A DNA stretch of 53,803 bases from Synergistaceae bacterium (GTDB taxonomy: Bacteria; Synergistota; Synergistia; Synergistales; Aminobacteriaceae). Below, piece by piece: positions 15,690 to 24,218 of this stretch. A program made the translations under genes and the position numbers. The stretch lies in assembly GCA_031274425.1 (NCBI GenBank), contig JAISQE010000158.1, positions 1 to 53,803 on the forward strand, written 5' to 3'. The notes beneath the pieces were generated by a model, which was not told the DNA's origin, did no database searches, and was given only the letters and a program-made list of their open reading frames with translations. Position 1 is the stretch's first letter. Each line of letters begins with the position of its first letter.

Positions 15690-16712
15690 AAAACCCCGAG
15701 GCGTTATCGGGTCGCGCTGGCCGGTTACTACGGTTTCGGCAACCTGGGCGACGAGCTTTTACTCGAGGCATCGATTGCCGCGCTTTTGCGTTGCGGAGTC
15801 GCGCGCGAGCGTATTGTGGCGCTATCCAACAATCCCGACGATTCTCGGCGAAAGTTCGGAGTCGACGCCGTCGATCGATGGAAAATCCCGCAGGTTTATC
15901 GCGCCTTGGGGCGAAGCGAAACGTTTTTGCTGGGAGGAGGGGGCTTGTTTCAGGACGCGACCAGCCTGCGTTCGTGCGTCTACTATTGGGGACTCGTACG
16001 AGGGGCGGCCTTTCAAGGCGCCGTGCCCTGGGCCCTGGGCCAGTCCGTCGGCCCCCTGCGCTCGCGTTTTGCCCGATGGCTGACCCGCGACGCCCTAAAA
16101 CGTTGCCGCGTGGTGCAGGTGCGCGATAGGGCGACGTTATCGCTTTGCGAAACCTTGGGATTGAACGCGAACGTCGAGCTGGGTCATGACCTGGCATTTT
16201 CCTTGAGCGGCGTTTTCTTCGAGAACAATCCGGGAAACCAGGTCTCGAAATTATTGGTGAACCTGCGGCCCTGCGCCGACGGTCTGCCCGAACGTTTTGC
16301 CAAGGCCGTTTCCGCTTACGCCTCTGCTTTTACGGGCGATGTCCTGGGAGTCGCGCTGTCAGAGGAAGACGAATGTCTGATGCGCCGCTTGACGGACGAG
16401 AAACTCCTTTTTTTGCCGCGCATCGAGCGCGTCGCGACGTTCTTGGATGCTGTTCGCGTTTTTCACGGCGCGAAGGCGGCGGTTGGGATGAGATTGCATT
16501 TCGCGATATTGGCGACCCTGACTTCGACGCCCTTGGTTGTCGCGCCTTACGACCCCAAGGTGGAGGCCTTCGCGTCGGACGGCAACATCCCGATGTGGCG
16601 CGGAGGCCCGTTGCCCCCGCCGCAATTGCCCGCAGCCGTGTTTTCGCCGGAAGCCCTTCGGAAAGAAATCGACGTCCTTTGCCGAAATATCTTGGAATCG
16701 GAACGGCTTTAG
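15675..16712 (+). CDS. csaB: Polysaccharide pyruvyl transferase CsaB
   Basis: CsaB adds pyruvate ketals to secondary cell-wall polymers, which in many bacteria anchor S-layer-homology (SLH) proteins. In diderms with SLH porins it is part of the outer-membrane tether. The 345-residue frame shows GYYGFGNLGDELLLEA at the N-terminus, the LLGGGGLFQD loop, ALGQSVGPL and the late VGMRLHFAILATLTSTPLV motif, all typical of the pyruvyl-transferase fold. Either of two in-frame ATGs (15675 or 15687) could be used; they come from a 12-bp tandem duplication that copied the ribosome binding site too. It sits directly behind the DUF5693-like gene. Confidence 0.92.
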   Translation: MRSDMKTPRRYRVALAGYYGFGNLGDELLLEASIAALLRCGVARERIVALSNNPDDSRRKFGVDAVDRWKIPQVYRALGRSETFLLGGGGLFQDATSLRSCVYYWGLVRGAAFQGAVPWALGQSVGPLRSRFARWLTRDALKRCRVVQVRDRATLSLCETLGLNANVELGHDLAFSLSGVFFENNPGNQVSKLLVNLRPCADGLPERFAKAVSAYASAFTGDVLGVALSEEDECLMRRLTDEKLLFLPRIERVATFLDAVRVFHGAKAAVGMRLHFAILATLTSTPLVVAPYDPKVEAFASDGNIPMWRGGPLPPPQLPAAVFSPEALRKEIDVLCRNILESERL

Positions 16713-16713
16713 G

Positions 16714-16745
16714 ATTCGAAATGGAAGTAATTCGGAATGGAAATA
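16714..16745. repeat. 16-bp imperfect tandem duplication after csaB
   Basis: ATTCGAAATGGAAGTA (16714-16729) is followed at once by ATTCGGAATGGAAATA, with two mismatches. It starts just after the TAG of csaB. The rest of the gap to 16881 holds the promoter of the transketolase-like pair. Confidence 0.85.
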
Positions 16746-16800
16746 ATGTCGATGTTCCCTATTCTTTCCCAATCTTTCTCATCTTTCCCTTTCACGTGAT

Positions 16801-16829
16801 TTGCTATTGTCGTTTCTCCCCGATAAAAT
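16801..16829 (+). promoter_or_regulatory. Promoter of the transketolase-like/ftsEX run
   Basis: TTGCTA (16801-16806) and TAAAAT (16824-16829) are separated by 17 bases. They place a transcription start about 45 bases upstream of the ATG at 16882. This suggests that the run from the transketolase-like genes into ftsEX has its own promoter. Confidence 0.6.
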
Positions 16830-16881
16830 CTAAGAATGAATGTTTATGCTTTTCAGTTCGACAAAAGAGTGGTGTTTTGTG

Positions 16882-17739
16882 ATGGACGCTGTTGTTTTGG
16901 CAGAACTCAAGGCTCGTGCGCTGAACGTCAGATGCGACATAGTCCGTATGCTCGGTGTTGCCCGGACCAGGCACATGGCGTCGTCGCTTTCCGCCGCGGA
17001 TATCCTCGTGTGGCTTTACGGCTCCGTGCTTTCGGTTCGCCCGAGCGAACCCCTTTGGGAGGAGCGAGACCGTTTTGTCCTCAGCAAGGCGTCCGCCAGC
17101 CCCGCATTGTACGCCGCGCTGGCGGAACGCGGTTTTTTCGACCGGGACGATTTATGGGGATACCGCCGGTTGGGCAGCACGCTTCAAGCTTTCGCGGATT
17201 CTCGCCGGACGCCCGGCGTCGATGTTTCCTGCGGCGCGATGGGAATAGGGCCGGGGATCTCTCTGGGGCTGGCGTTGACGTTCAGGAATCGGACTCCCCA
17301 GCCCCGCGTTTTTTGCCTGATGGGGATCAGGGAGCTGCAGGAGGGATCGGTGTGGGAGGCCTTGATCGCCTCCGCGCGTCACAGATTGAGCAATTTGACC
17401 GTCATCGTGGATAAAAGCGACTTTCGCTCCATGAGCGAGTCTCCAAACGTTTGGGTTCTCGACTCCCTGGCGGAGAAGTTCAATTCTTTCGGCTGGGCCG
17501 CCGCGTGCGCGGACGGGCACGACATGCAGTCGCTGAACAGCGCCTTCGAGTCGTTGCCGGACGATTGTCCGCGCCTATTGATCGCGAAGACGGTGCGAGG
17601 CAAAGGAATTCCTTCGTTGGAACGGGAAACGCCGACCGACGAGGTCGCGTTGGATTCTCAAACGACGGACGACTTATTGAAAGAACTGGAGGGACGAAAC
17701 GATGGCGGTACCGAAAAAAAGTTTGGGAGAGGCATATAA
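16882..17739 (+). CDS. Transketolase-like N-terminal subunit with degraded cofactor site
   Basis: The 285-residue protein aligns by eye along its length with the N-terminal (thiamine-diphosphate) half of split transketolases: SLSAADILVWLYG, RDRFVLSK, ELQEGSVWEAL. Key residues are changed. The S-K-G-H motif reads SKAS (68-71), so the histidine is lost. The metal-binding G-D-G is GIR (148-150). The second metal ligand, the Asn of the V-D-x-N motif, is S179. It therefore probably cannot bind Mg-thiamine diphosphate normally. The frame is intact, with its own promoter and coupling to the C-terminal partner. I infer a pseudoenzyme or changed chemistry rather than a standard pentose-phosphate enzyme. 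The start at 16882 is chosen because the family similarity begins there. Confidence 0.8.
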   Translation: MDAVVLAELKARALNVRCDIVRMLGVARTRHMASSLSAADILVWLYGSVLSVRPSEPLWEERDRFVLSKASASPALYAALAERGFFDRDDLWGYRRLGSTLQAFADSRRTPGVDVSCGAMGIGPGISLGLALTFRNRTPQPRVFCLMGIRELQEGSVWEALIASARHRLSNLTVIVDKSDFRSMSESPNVWVLDSLAEKFNSFGWAAACADGHDMQSLNSAFESLPDDCPRLLIAKTVRGKGIPSLERETPTDEVALDSQTTDDLLKELEGRNDGGTEKKFGRGI

Positions 17740-18652
17740 GGACGCTCTTCTGTCGCTGGCGGATTCTCGTCCCGATCTGTTTGTGCTCGACGCGGACCTG
17801 GGTTTCTTTAGAGAAGAATCCGAGTTTGGGTGTCGATATCCCGACCGCTATTTGAATATCGGAGCGGCGGAGCAAAACCTGGTTTTGACGGCCGCCGGCA
17901 TGTCCATCGCGGGCTTGTGCGTGTACGCGTCGGCGTGTTCTTCGTTTCTCGCGGGGCGCGCTTACGAACAAATACGTTCGGCCGTCGCTTTGCCTGGTTT
18001 GCCGGTTCACCTGGCGGGCAGCCACGCGGGCGTCACGGTGGGCGAGGACGGCGCGACATACCAGATGCTCGAGGATATCGCGTTGATGCGGGCATTGCAT
18101 AACATGACGATCCTCGTCCCCTCCGACTACACCTCGGCATACGCGTTGTTCCGCAGAGTCGCGAACATGAAAGGTCCCTCCTACACTCGCCTTGCCCGGC
18201 AGGAGCAGCCCTCGATCTACGGGCCCGAGGACATGGATTTCCGCATCGGAGGAGGGCGAATCTTGCGGGAGGGGAACCAGATAACGATTTGCGCTTGTGG
18301 TATCATGGTAGGGGAGGCTCTGAAAGCTGCGGAAGTTTTGGATCAGCAGGATATCGGCGCGGAAGTCATCGATTGTTATTGTCTGCGCCCTTTTCCGGTG
18401 CGTTTGGTTTCGTCCTCTTTGCAGCGAACGGGATGTTGCGTGACGGCGGAAGAACATTTTTTGCCGGGGGGCCTTTTCGAACTGGTGGCGGGGTTGGCCG
18501 CGCGGGAATATCCCGTCCCGGTGCAGCCGGTTGGAGTCAAAATCGGTTTTGGGCAGAGCGGTTCGGCGGAGGACCTGAAAGAATATTACGGCCTTACGGC
18601 GGATCAGATTGTCAGCGCCGCCGTTTTGGCGTGGACGATGCGCCGCAGGTAA
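17702..18652 (+). CDS. Transketolase-like C-terminal subunit with altered active site
   Basis: This is the pyrimidine-binding and C-terminal half of a split transketolase or DXP-synthase-like enzyme (316 residues). The cofactor-activating glutamate is kept (E57 in NIGAAEQNLV), and GRAYEQIR, GSHAGVTVGEDGAT and the VPSD segment match well. The catalytic histidine of the usual G-A-T-H-Q motif is tyrosine here (Y120, GATYQ). The ATG lies inside the 3' end of the N-terminal partner (38-base overlap) with GGAGGGACG upstream, so the two are co-translated. With both halves altered at matching functional places, the pair looks like a maintained non-canonical complex. Confidence 0.8.
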   Translation: MAVPKKSLGEAYKDALLSLADSRPDLFVLDADLGFFREESEFGCRYPDRYLNIGAAEQNLVLTAAGMSIAGLCVYASACSSFLAGRAYEQIRSAVALPGLPVHLAGSHAGVTVGEDGATYQMLEDIALMRALHNMTILVPSDYTSAYALFRRVANMKGPSYTRLARQEQPSIYGPEDMDFRIGGGRILREGNQITICACGIMVGEALKAAEVLDQQDIGAEVIDCYCLRPFPVRLVSSSLQRTGCCVTAEEHFLPGGLFELVAGLAAREYPVPVQPVGVKIGFGQSGSAEDLKEYYGLTADQIVSAAVLAWTMRRR

Positions 18653-18699
18653 TTGAGTTCGTAGTTTTATGTAGTTTATTGAGAAAGGGAAACGTCCCG

Positions 18700-19395
18700 A
18701 TGAAGATAAAATTTTCGGGTGTGACGAAGGTATTCAAACCCGATATCGTTGCGTTGAAAGACGTGCATTTGGAGATCGCCAAAGGAGAATTCGTCTACGT
18801 GGTGGGGGCTACGGGCTCGGGAAAATCGACTTTGCTTCGCATGATCACTCGCGAGGTTCTCCCCACCAAGGGTTCCGTTTCGGTCGGAGACACGAATTTA
18901 CGAAAAATGCGCCCCAGCGATATTCCGTATTATCGTCGGGACGTGGGGTTGGTCGCTCAAGATTTCAAGCTCATTCCTCACCTGACGGTGCTGGAAAACG
19001 TGTCCTTCGTGATGGAGGCCATGTCCGTTCCCTCCAAGATGGTGGAGTATCGGGCCAACAAGGTGATCGAACAGGTCGGATTGTGGCGTCGACGTTTCAT
19101 GAGGCCACCCCAGCTTTCGGGCGGAGAGCAGCAGCGCGTGGCGATCGCGCGCGCCTTGGCCAATTCGCCGTCGCTTTTCGTTGCGGACGAGCCGACGGGA
19201 AATTTGGATTTTCGCACGTCCGCGGACGTCATGAAGATCCTCCTGGCGATCAACGCGGCCGGGGTGACGGTCGTGATGACCACCCACAATCAATACATCG
19301 TGGACTCCTACCGTCAGCGCGTCATCGAGTTGAACTCCGGCAGAGTCGTTCGGGACGAACACTCGGGGAGGTATACGCCGGATGACGACGTTTAG
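18700..19395 (+). CDS. ftsE: Cell-division ATP-binding protein FtsE
   Basis: This is the cytoplasmic ATPase of the FtsEX complex, which drives periplasmic murein hydrolases at the septum. The start at 18700 (MKIKFSGVTKVFKPD) gives 231 residues, the usual length. The Walker A is GATGSGKST, the Q-loop is GLVAQDFKLIPHLTV, the signature is LSGGEQQRVAIARAL and the Walker B is LFVADEPTGNLD, with a TTHN switch histidine. Longer in-frame readings to the left overlap the transketolase-like gene and are not real. ftsX overlaps its 3' end. Confidence 0.96.
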   Translation: MKIKFSGVTKVFKPDIVALKDVHLEIAKGEFVYVVGATGSGKSTLLRMITREVLPTKGSVSVGDTNLRKMRPSDIPYYRRDVGLVAQDFKLIPHLTVLENVSFVMEAMSVPSKMVEYRANKVIEQVGLWRRRFMRPPQLSGGEQQRVAIARALANSPSLFVADEPTGNLDFRTSADVMKILLAINAAGVTVVMTTHNQYIVDSYRQRVIELNSGRVVRDEHSGRYTPDDDV

Positions 19396-20266
19396 CTATA
19401 TACTGCGGGACACCGGGCGTCTGCTGGTAAGGCATTGGTTTTTAGGCATATTGACGCTGATCACGGCGGCCGTCATGATGTGGATACTGGGCATTACGAC
19501 GCTTTTTTCCTTGAATATCCAAAACTTGCTCCAAAAACTGGAAAGCGAGCTGGTCGTTCAGGCCTACGTTAAAAAAGGCAGCGAGGTGGGGAAGATCGCG
19601 GAAACGATTCGCGCGATGGAGGCCGTCACCTCCCTTACCGCTTTGTCGCCCGAGGAAACTCTGACGAAGCTCCAGGCCAGAATGGGAAGCCAATCTCATG
19701 CCCTCGACCTGATCGGAGAAAACCCCCTGCCATGGAATTTCGAAATCCGCGTGAAAAACGCGGTGGAGGTTCCCCACCTGGTGCGAACGTTGATGGCGAT
19801 GCCGGAAATTGAGGACGTCGTCTACGCGGGCATGGTGGTGGAACGAGTCGCCGCCATATCGAGGGTTGCCTCCAAGGCCGCGGTGGCGATGTTCGCGCTG
19901 TCGATCATGATCACCTCCCTGGTGGTCTACAACACCATCCATATCTCCCTTTATTCGAGGCGCGAGGAAATCGCCATCATGTTTCTGGTGGGGGCGACCC
20001 GCAGTTATATTTCGACGCCGTTCGTTCTGGAGGGGACTTTTTTGGCTCTTCTCGGTTCTATCATCGCGGTGGCGGGCATCACGTCGGCTTATTTCCCCGG
20101 AATACGCCTTTTGCAGCAGAGTTTGCCTTTTCTCAGCCTGGTGGGCGACCTGCGTACGATCGGCCAGTTCGGGGTGCTGCTCGTCGGTTTTGGGGCCACG
20201 TTGGGCTGGGTGTGCAGTTGCATTGTGGTGACGCGCTTCATGAACTCCACGACCAGACCGCTGTAA
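19382..20266 (+). CDS. ftsX: Cell-division permease-like protein FtsX
   Basis: This is the membrane partner of FtsE. The 294 residues comprise an N-terminal cytoplasmic stretch and a first helix (about 22-45, FLGILTLITAAVMMWILGI). A periplasmic extracellular domain (about 50-160) follows, then three C-terminal helices around 170-290 with the conserved RREEIAIMFLVGATRSYI segment. The periplasmic domain is the expected docking site for EnvC-type activators, and two such proteins follow directly. The ATG lies ten bases after GGAGG, within the end of ftsE. Confidence 0.95.
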   Translation: MTTFSYILRDTGRLLVRHWFLGILTLITAAVMMWILGITTLFSLNIQNLLQKLESELVVQAYVKKGSEVGKIAETIRAMEAVTSLTALSPEETLTKLQARMGSQSHALDLIGENPLPWNFEIRVKNAVEVPHLVRTLMAMPEIEDVVYAGMVVERVAAISRVASKAAVAMFALSIMITSLVVYNTIHISLYSRREEIAIMFLVGATRSYISTPFVLEGTFLALLGSIIAVAGITSAYFPGIRLLQQSLPFLSLVGDLRTIGQFGVLLVGFGATLGWVCSCIVVTRFMNSTTRPL

Positions 20267-20281
20267 AGGGGCTGGTGGGGG

Positions 20282-21511
20282 TTGCGCAAGGGCGGTTTTT
20301 TCAGGTCGTTTTTTTCTCTGATTCTCCTTCTCCTTTTGACGGCGCCCGTAGGGTGCGCGGCATGGGCGGCTCCGGCGGCGGATATCGACGCCCAGATCGC
20401 GACCGAGGAGCGTCGGAGGAAAGAGCTGGATCGAAAGTTGGAGTCGTACCGGAGCACGATCCGTCAGATGAAGGTCAAAGAAAACGATTTGCTCGTGCGT
20501 ATCGACCAGTCTCAGCAAGCCACGGAGAAAGCCCGGCAGGAAATGACGATTTTGGAGTATCAAATCAGCAAGCTCCAGAAAAACATCGTCGTTTTGAACG
20601 GGGAAATGGATCAGACGAAAAACCGGATCAACGATTTGGTTTTCGCCCTCAAGCGTCGCATGATCGATATCTCCAAGTATGGTACCTCCGAGGAGCTTCT
20701 TTTGATTTTTTCGGCCGAGAGCACGCATGAGGTCCTCGATTCCGTCTATCTTCTAGGGAAGCTTGCCGAGCACGACCAGTTCCTGATCGAGCAGCTCCAG
20801 GATAAAAAGCAGGAAATCGAGCTGTCGCAGCGGACCCTGGAAGATCATCGCGATCGCTTGCAACAACAAGCGAAGTCTCTTGAGCAAGAGCGTAGCAAGT
20901 ACAACTCCACAATCAAGCAGACCAATACTTTTTTGAATGATATCCGCCGCCAGAAAGCTTTGGCCGAAAGAGCGGCCAAGGAGATGGAAGAGGCCCAGAA
21001 GGCGGTGGGGCAAACCATCTTGACCTTGATGCGGCAGAGGAAAGAACGCGACGAAGCGGCGAGAAAAGCCGGAGGCAAGGGCAGCACGGATTACCTGGCA
21101 GGAAGGATCGCGCAGGGAAGGGGATCGATGTTCGATTGGCCCTTGCGCGGCCCGATCAGCAGTCCTTTTGGCTCGCGGATACATCCCGTATTCAAGACGA
21201 AGTCTTTTCATTCCGGCCTGGACATCGCCGCCCCTCGGGGAACGGCCGTCAAAGCGGCGGCCCCGGGAGAAGTGTTGTTCGAAGGGTGGATGAGGGGCTA
21301 TGGACAGGTCGTCATCATCGACCACGGACGCGATTACTCTACCGTCTACGCGCACATGTCCTCCACTCGGGTCAAGGAGGGAACGGTGGTGAACGCGGGA
21401 ACCGTCATCGGGGCGGTGGGCAACACCGGGACGACGACAGGCTACCATCTCCATTTCGAAGTTCGTATCGGCAGCACCGCGAAAAGCCCTCTGGATTATC
21501 TCAAACGCTGA
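20282..21511 (+). CDS. EnvC-like murein hydrolase with an intact M23 domain (copy 1)
   Basis: This 409-residue secreted protein has a signal peptide (FFSLILLLLLTAPVGCAAWAAPA) and a long coiled coil (about residues 35-260) of the kind that binds FtsX. A C-terminal LytM/M23 domain follows. All metalloprotease residues are present: H310 and D314 (HSGLD), H358 (YAH), H389 and H391 (HLH). It should therefore cleave peptidoglycan peptides itself, unlike E. coli EnvC, whose LytM domain is inactive. The cysteine in PVGCAA lies near the signal cleavage site and could make it a lipoprotein, though this is not a strict lipobox. The start is TTG at 20282, 15 bases after ftsX. Confidence 0.92.
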   Translation: MRKGGFFRSFFSLILLLLLTAPVGCAAWAAPAADIDAQIATEERRRKELDRKLESYRSTIRQMKVKENDLLVRIDQSQQATEKARQEMTILEYQISKLQKNIVVLNGEMDQTKNRINDLVFALKRRMIDISKYGTSEELLLIFSAESTHEVLDSVYLLGKLAEHDQFLIEQLQDKKQEIELSQRTLEDHRDRLQQQAKSLEQERSKYNSTIKQTNTFLNDIRRQKALAERAAKEMEEAQKAVGQTILTLMRQRKERDEAARKAGGKGSTDYLAGRIAQGRGSMFDWPLRGPISSPFGSRIHPVFKTKSFHSGLDIAAPRGTAVKAAAPGEVLFEGWMRGYGQVVIIDHGRDYSTVYAHMSSTRVKEGTVVNAGTVIGAVGNTGTTTGYHLHFEVRIGSTAKSPLDYLKR

Positions 21512-21520
21512 GGGAGTCAG

Positions 21521-21560
21521 GCATGAAAAATTGAGTATGAAAATTAGGTATGAAAATTTT
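21521..21560. repeat. Three tandem 13/14-bp repeats between the two EnvC-like genes
   Basis: GCATGAAAAATTGA, GTATGAAAATTAG and GTATGAAAATTTT follow one another between the stop of copy 1 and the ribosome binding site (GGAAGGAG) of copy 2. They contain start codons but no useful open frame. Confidence 0.8.
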
Positions 21561-21578
21561 GGAAGGAGTGCGGGGCCG

Positions 21579-22784
21579 ATGAACAAAACTTTGGCGGTCG
21601 TCTTGACGTTGTCGTTTTTTTGTTTCCCGTGCGACGGATGGGGCGCTCCAGCGACGGATCTGGACGGGGAAATCGCGGCGCAGGAGAAGGCGCGGGATGA
21701 ACTGAACAAAAAAATACAACAATACAATGAAACGGCGCAAAAAAAAGCTCAACAGGCGCGAAGCCTGCTGGGGCGCATCACCGATTTGCAGCAGAACTCT
21801 AAAATGGCGCAGCAGCAAGTCAAACTCCTGGAATTGCAATCGAATAAGCTCCAAAGATCGATGACGGAGCTGGATCGGGAAATAACGACGACCTCCCGTC
21901 AGGTCGACGATCTGATCCGCGAGCTGCGGGTTCGCGTGGTCAATATGTACAAATACGGTTCTCGTGAAGGGCTGAACCTGCTGCTTTCCGCAGAAAACAC
22001 TCACGAGGCCGTCGCGTCCGCGTATCTTCTGGACCGGCTTTCGCGATACGACCAGGTCGTGATCGACGAACTACTGAGCAAAATGAACGAGTTGGAACAA
22101 GGCAAGCGCAGCTTGGAGAAAAATAAAGAACAACTGACGACGCGAACCGAGGAACTGAACGCCCAGCGCGAGAAGTACAATTCCTCCATCAACGAGACCA
22201 ACGTCATTTTGTCCGGCGTCCAGCGAGAGCGGCAAAAAGCGGAAGCGGCCGCGAAAGAAATGGAACAGGCCCAACAAGAAATCGGACGCACCATCTTTGC
22301 CCTGATGCAAAGGAAAAAGACCCGTGAACCCGACAAAAAAACTAAAAACGAGGGAAGCGCCCCGGCCCCCAAATATCCCAGCCTCGCTCGCGGTTCCATG
22401 TTGGACTGGCCGGTTCAGGGGCCGATCGATAGGCCTTACGGTTCGCACGTGCACCCTGTTTTCAAAACGAAGTCCTTCAACTCGGGAATAGACATCCGCG
22501 CTTCGTCGGGGGCCCCCGTCAGGGCGGCCGCGCCCGGCGAGGTGCTGTTCGAGGGGTGGCTTCGAGGTTTTGGTCAGGTGGTCATCGTCGATCACGGACA
22601 AAACATTTCCACGGTTTACGCTCACCTAGCCTCGACCCGAGTGAAAGAAGGGGACGCGGTGCAGTCGGGGACGGTTATCGGGACTGTGGGCAACACGGGG
22701 ACGATGGAAAGTTACAGCCTGCACTTTGAGGTGCGCGTGAAAGAATCCGCTAAGAATCCGCTGGATTATCTGAAGAAAGCCTAG
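21579..22784 (+). CDS. EnvC-like protein with a degenerate M23 domain (copy 2)
   Basis: This tandem paralogue of the preceding gene has the same plan: signal peptide (residues about 4-23), coiled coil to about 245 and a C-terminal LytM domain. It has 401 residues from the ATG at 21579, ten bases after GGAAGGAG. The catalytic domain has lost the first zinc ligand (N301 in NSGID where copy 1 has H) and the first His of the final H-x-H (S380 in SLH), while D305, H349 and H382 remain. It is therefore probably an activator or scaffold, like E. coli EnvC, working with copy 1 or with an amidase under FtsEX control. Confidence 0.92.
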   Translation: MNKTLAVVLTLSFFCFPCDGWGAPATDLDGEIAAQEKARDELNKKIQQYNETAQKKAQQARSLLGRITDLQQNSKMAQQQVKLLELQSNKLQRSMTELDREITTTSRQVDDLIRELRVRVVNMYKYGSREGLNLLLSAENTHEAVASAYLLDRLSRYDQVVIDELLSKMNELEQGKRSLEKNKEQLTTRTEELNAQREKYNSSINETNVILSGVQRERQKAEAAAKEMEQAQQEIGRTIFALMQRKKTREPDKKTKNEGSAPAPKYPSLARGSMLDWPVQGPIDRPYGSHVHPVFKTKSFNSGIDIRASSGAPVRAAAPGEVLFEGWLRGFGQVVIVDHGQNISTVYAHLASTRVKEGDAVQSGTVIGTVGNTGTMESYSLHFEVRVKESAKNPLDYLKKA

Positions 22785-22942
22785 TTTTCTGGAATTGCTC
22801 TGGATAAAGTTGGATTTCCGTTTTAAAGTCAAGCTCAAAGCAAGGATATTTTGATGTTTTTATGAGAAAATAATTGAGGAAACGGCGGACAGGTGCAACC
22901 GGATAGCCGTGTCGATTTAAGGGGAGAAGGTGCTTTTCCGCG

Positions 22943-24202
22943 ATGGGTGGAAACAGTTTTTTTAAGAACAAAAAGTTGTTGTGCGGATTCTTGGCCGTAT
23001 TGGTCGCGTTGGTTTCGCTGAGGATTGGAAACCTTGCCACAACCTCGGCGGGAGCCGCGGATATTTCCGATTTCGAAAGGATATCCCCTTTCAGCGCCAA
23101 GTCTTTGTGGTTGGTGCGCCAAGCGAGAGCGATCATCGAGACCTATCAGGTCGACGCGGAGGCGAAACCGGTAACCGAAGATCATCTTGTCCAGGGCGCG
23201 ATCAAGGGCATGGTGGAGTCTTGGAAGGATCCCTACACGCGCTTCGTGTCCCCCGAGCAGTTGAAGGACGAAGAAATAGAAATGGAAGGCCAGTACGGCG
23301 GGGTGGGCATGTACATCGGAGATCGGGACGGTAAAATACTGGTCATCAGCCCCATTGAGGACACTCCCGCCGAAAAAGCCGGGTTGAAGCCGATGGATCA
23401 GATCGTCAAGGTGGGAGACGAGGTCGCGTTGGGCTGGGATTCTCAGGAGGTGGTGAAGCGTCTGAGAGGCAAACCGAACACCTCCGTGGTCATTTGGATA
23501 CGCCGCGAAGGCGAGGAGGAGCTGCTGAAATTCGAACTCAATCGCGAGGTCATTAAAATCAAATCGGTACGGTACGAAATGCTGTCCGACGACATCGGTT
23601 ATTTGAGGCTGACGCAGTTCAAACAAAAGACGGATGTGGAAGCCGCGGACGCGATACAGGGGATGATCGCTCAGGGGGCCAAGGGGATGATTTTGGACCT
23701 TCGTAACAACGGCGGGGGGCTGCTCAACGTCTGCGTCAACATCAGCAGCATGTTTTTGGACGGCGGGCTGGTTGTGGGGACGCGGGGCCGAGTCGAGAAG
23801 TCCAACGAGGAGTATTACGCGGACTCCTCCCACTATTTGACCGATATGCCGATGGTCGTTCTGATCAATGAAGGCAGCGCCAGCGCGTCGGAGATTTTGG
23901 CGGGAGCCTTGGCGGACAGAGAGCGGGCGGTTACGATCGGTAAAAAGAGCTTCGGCAAAGGTTCGGTGCAAACGCTTTTCAACCTTACGGACGGCTCGGG
24001 AATTTATGTGACGATCGCGCGTTACCACACGCCTTTGGGCAAAGTTATCGACCATGTGGGGCTCACCCCAGTCATCGAGGTGGAAGGGCAGTTGGACAAG
24101 GACTACGTCAAGGACGCTCAATTGCAGCGCGCGATTTCCGAGTTGAAAAAGAAAATATTGAAACCGGCGACTACGGCTTCTAACGCTCGGCAGCAGAGTT
24201 GA
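22943..24202 (+). CDS. ctpA: S41-family C-terminal processing protease
   Basis: This periplasmic tail-specific protease has a membrane anchor or signal at residues about 10-30, a PDZ domain near 110-200 (YGGVGMYIG to VKVGDEVALGW) and the S41 catalytic core. The catalytic serine lies in NEGSASASEILAGAL and the lysine in GKKSFGKGSVQ. The 419 residues are typical. Its place after two murein hydrolase-like genes suggests it may regulate their turnover, as CtpA/Prc-type proteases do for septal hydrolases elsewhere. The 158-base gap before it holds no clear promoter. AGGGGAGAAGG-like sequence precedes the ATG. Confidence 0.94.
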   Translation: MGGNSFFKNKKLLCGFLAVLVALVSLRIGNLATTSAGAADISDFERISPFSAKSLWLVRQARAIIETYQVDAEAKPVTEDHLVQGAIKGMVESWKDPYTRFVSPEQLKDEEIEMEGQYGGVGMYIGDRDGKILVISPIEDTPAEKAGLKPMDQIVKVGDEVALGWDSQEVVKRLRGKPNTSVVIWIRREGEEELLKFELNREVIKIKSVRYEMLSDDIGYLRLTQFKQKTDVEAADAIQGMIAQGAKGMILDLRNNGGGLLNVCVNISSMFLDGGLVVGTRGRVEKSNEEYYADSSHYLTDMPMVVLINEGSASASEILAGALADRERAVTIGKKSFGKGSVQTLFNLTDGSGIYVTIARYHTPLGKVIDHVGLTPVIEVEGQLDKDYVKDAQLQRAISELKKKILKPATTASNARQQS

Positions 24203-24218
24203 GGGAGCGTGAAGTATT

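Noticed and set aside
16882-18652. DXP synthase or ordinary transketolase
   Set aside because: The two-gene split resembles half-transketolases, but the cofactor and catalytic residues differ, so a normal enzyme name would mislead.
18289-18699. N-terminal extension of FtsE
   Set aside because: It overlaps the transketolase-like C-terminal gene. FtsE similarity and normal length begin at 18700.
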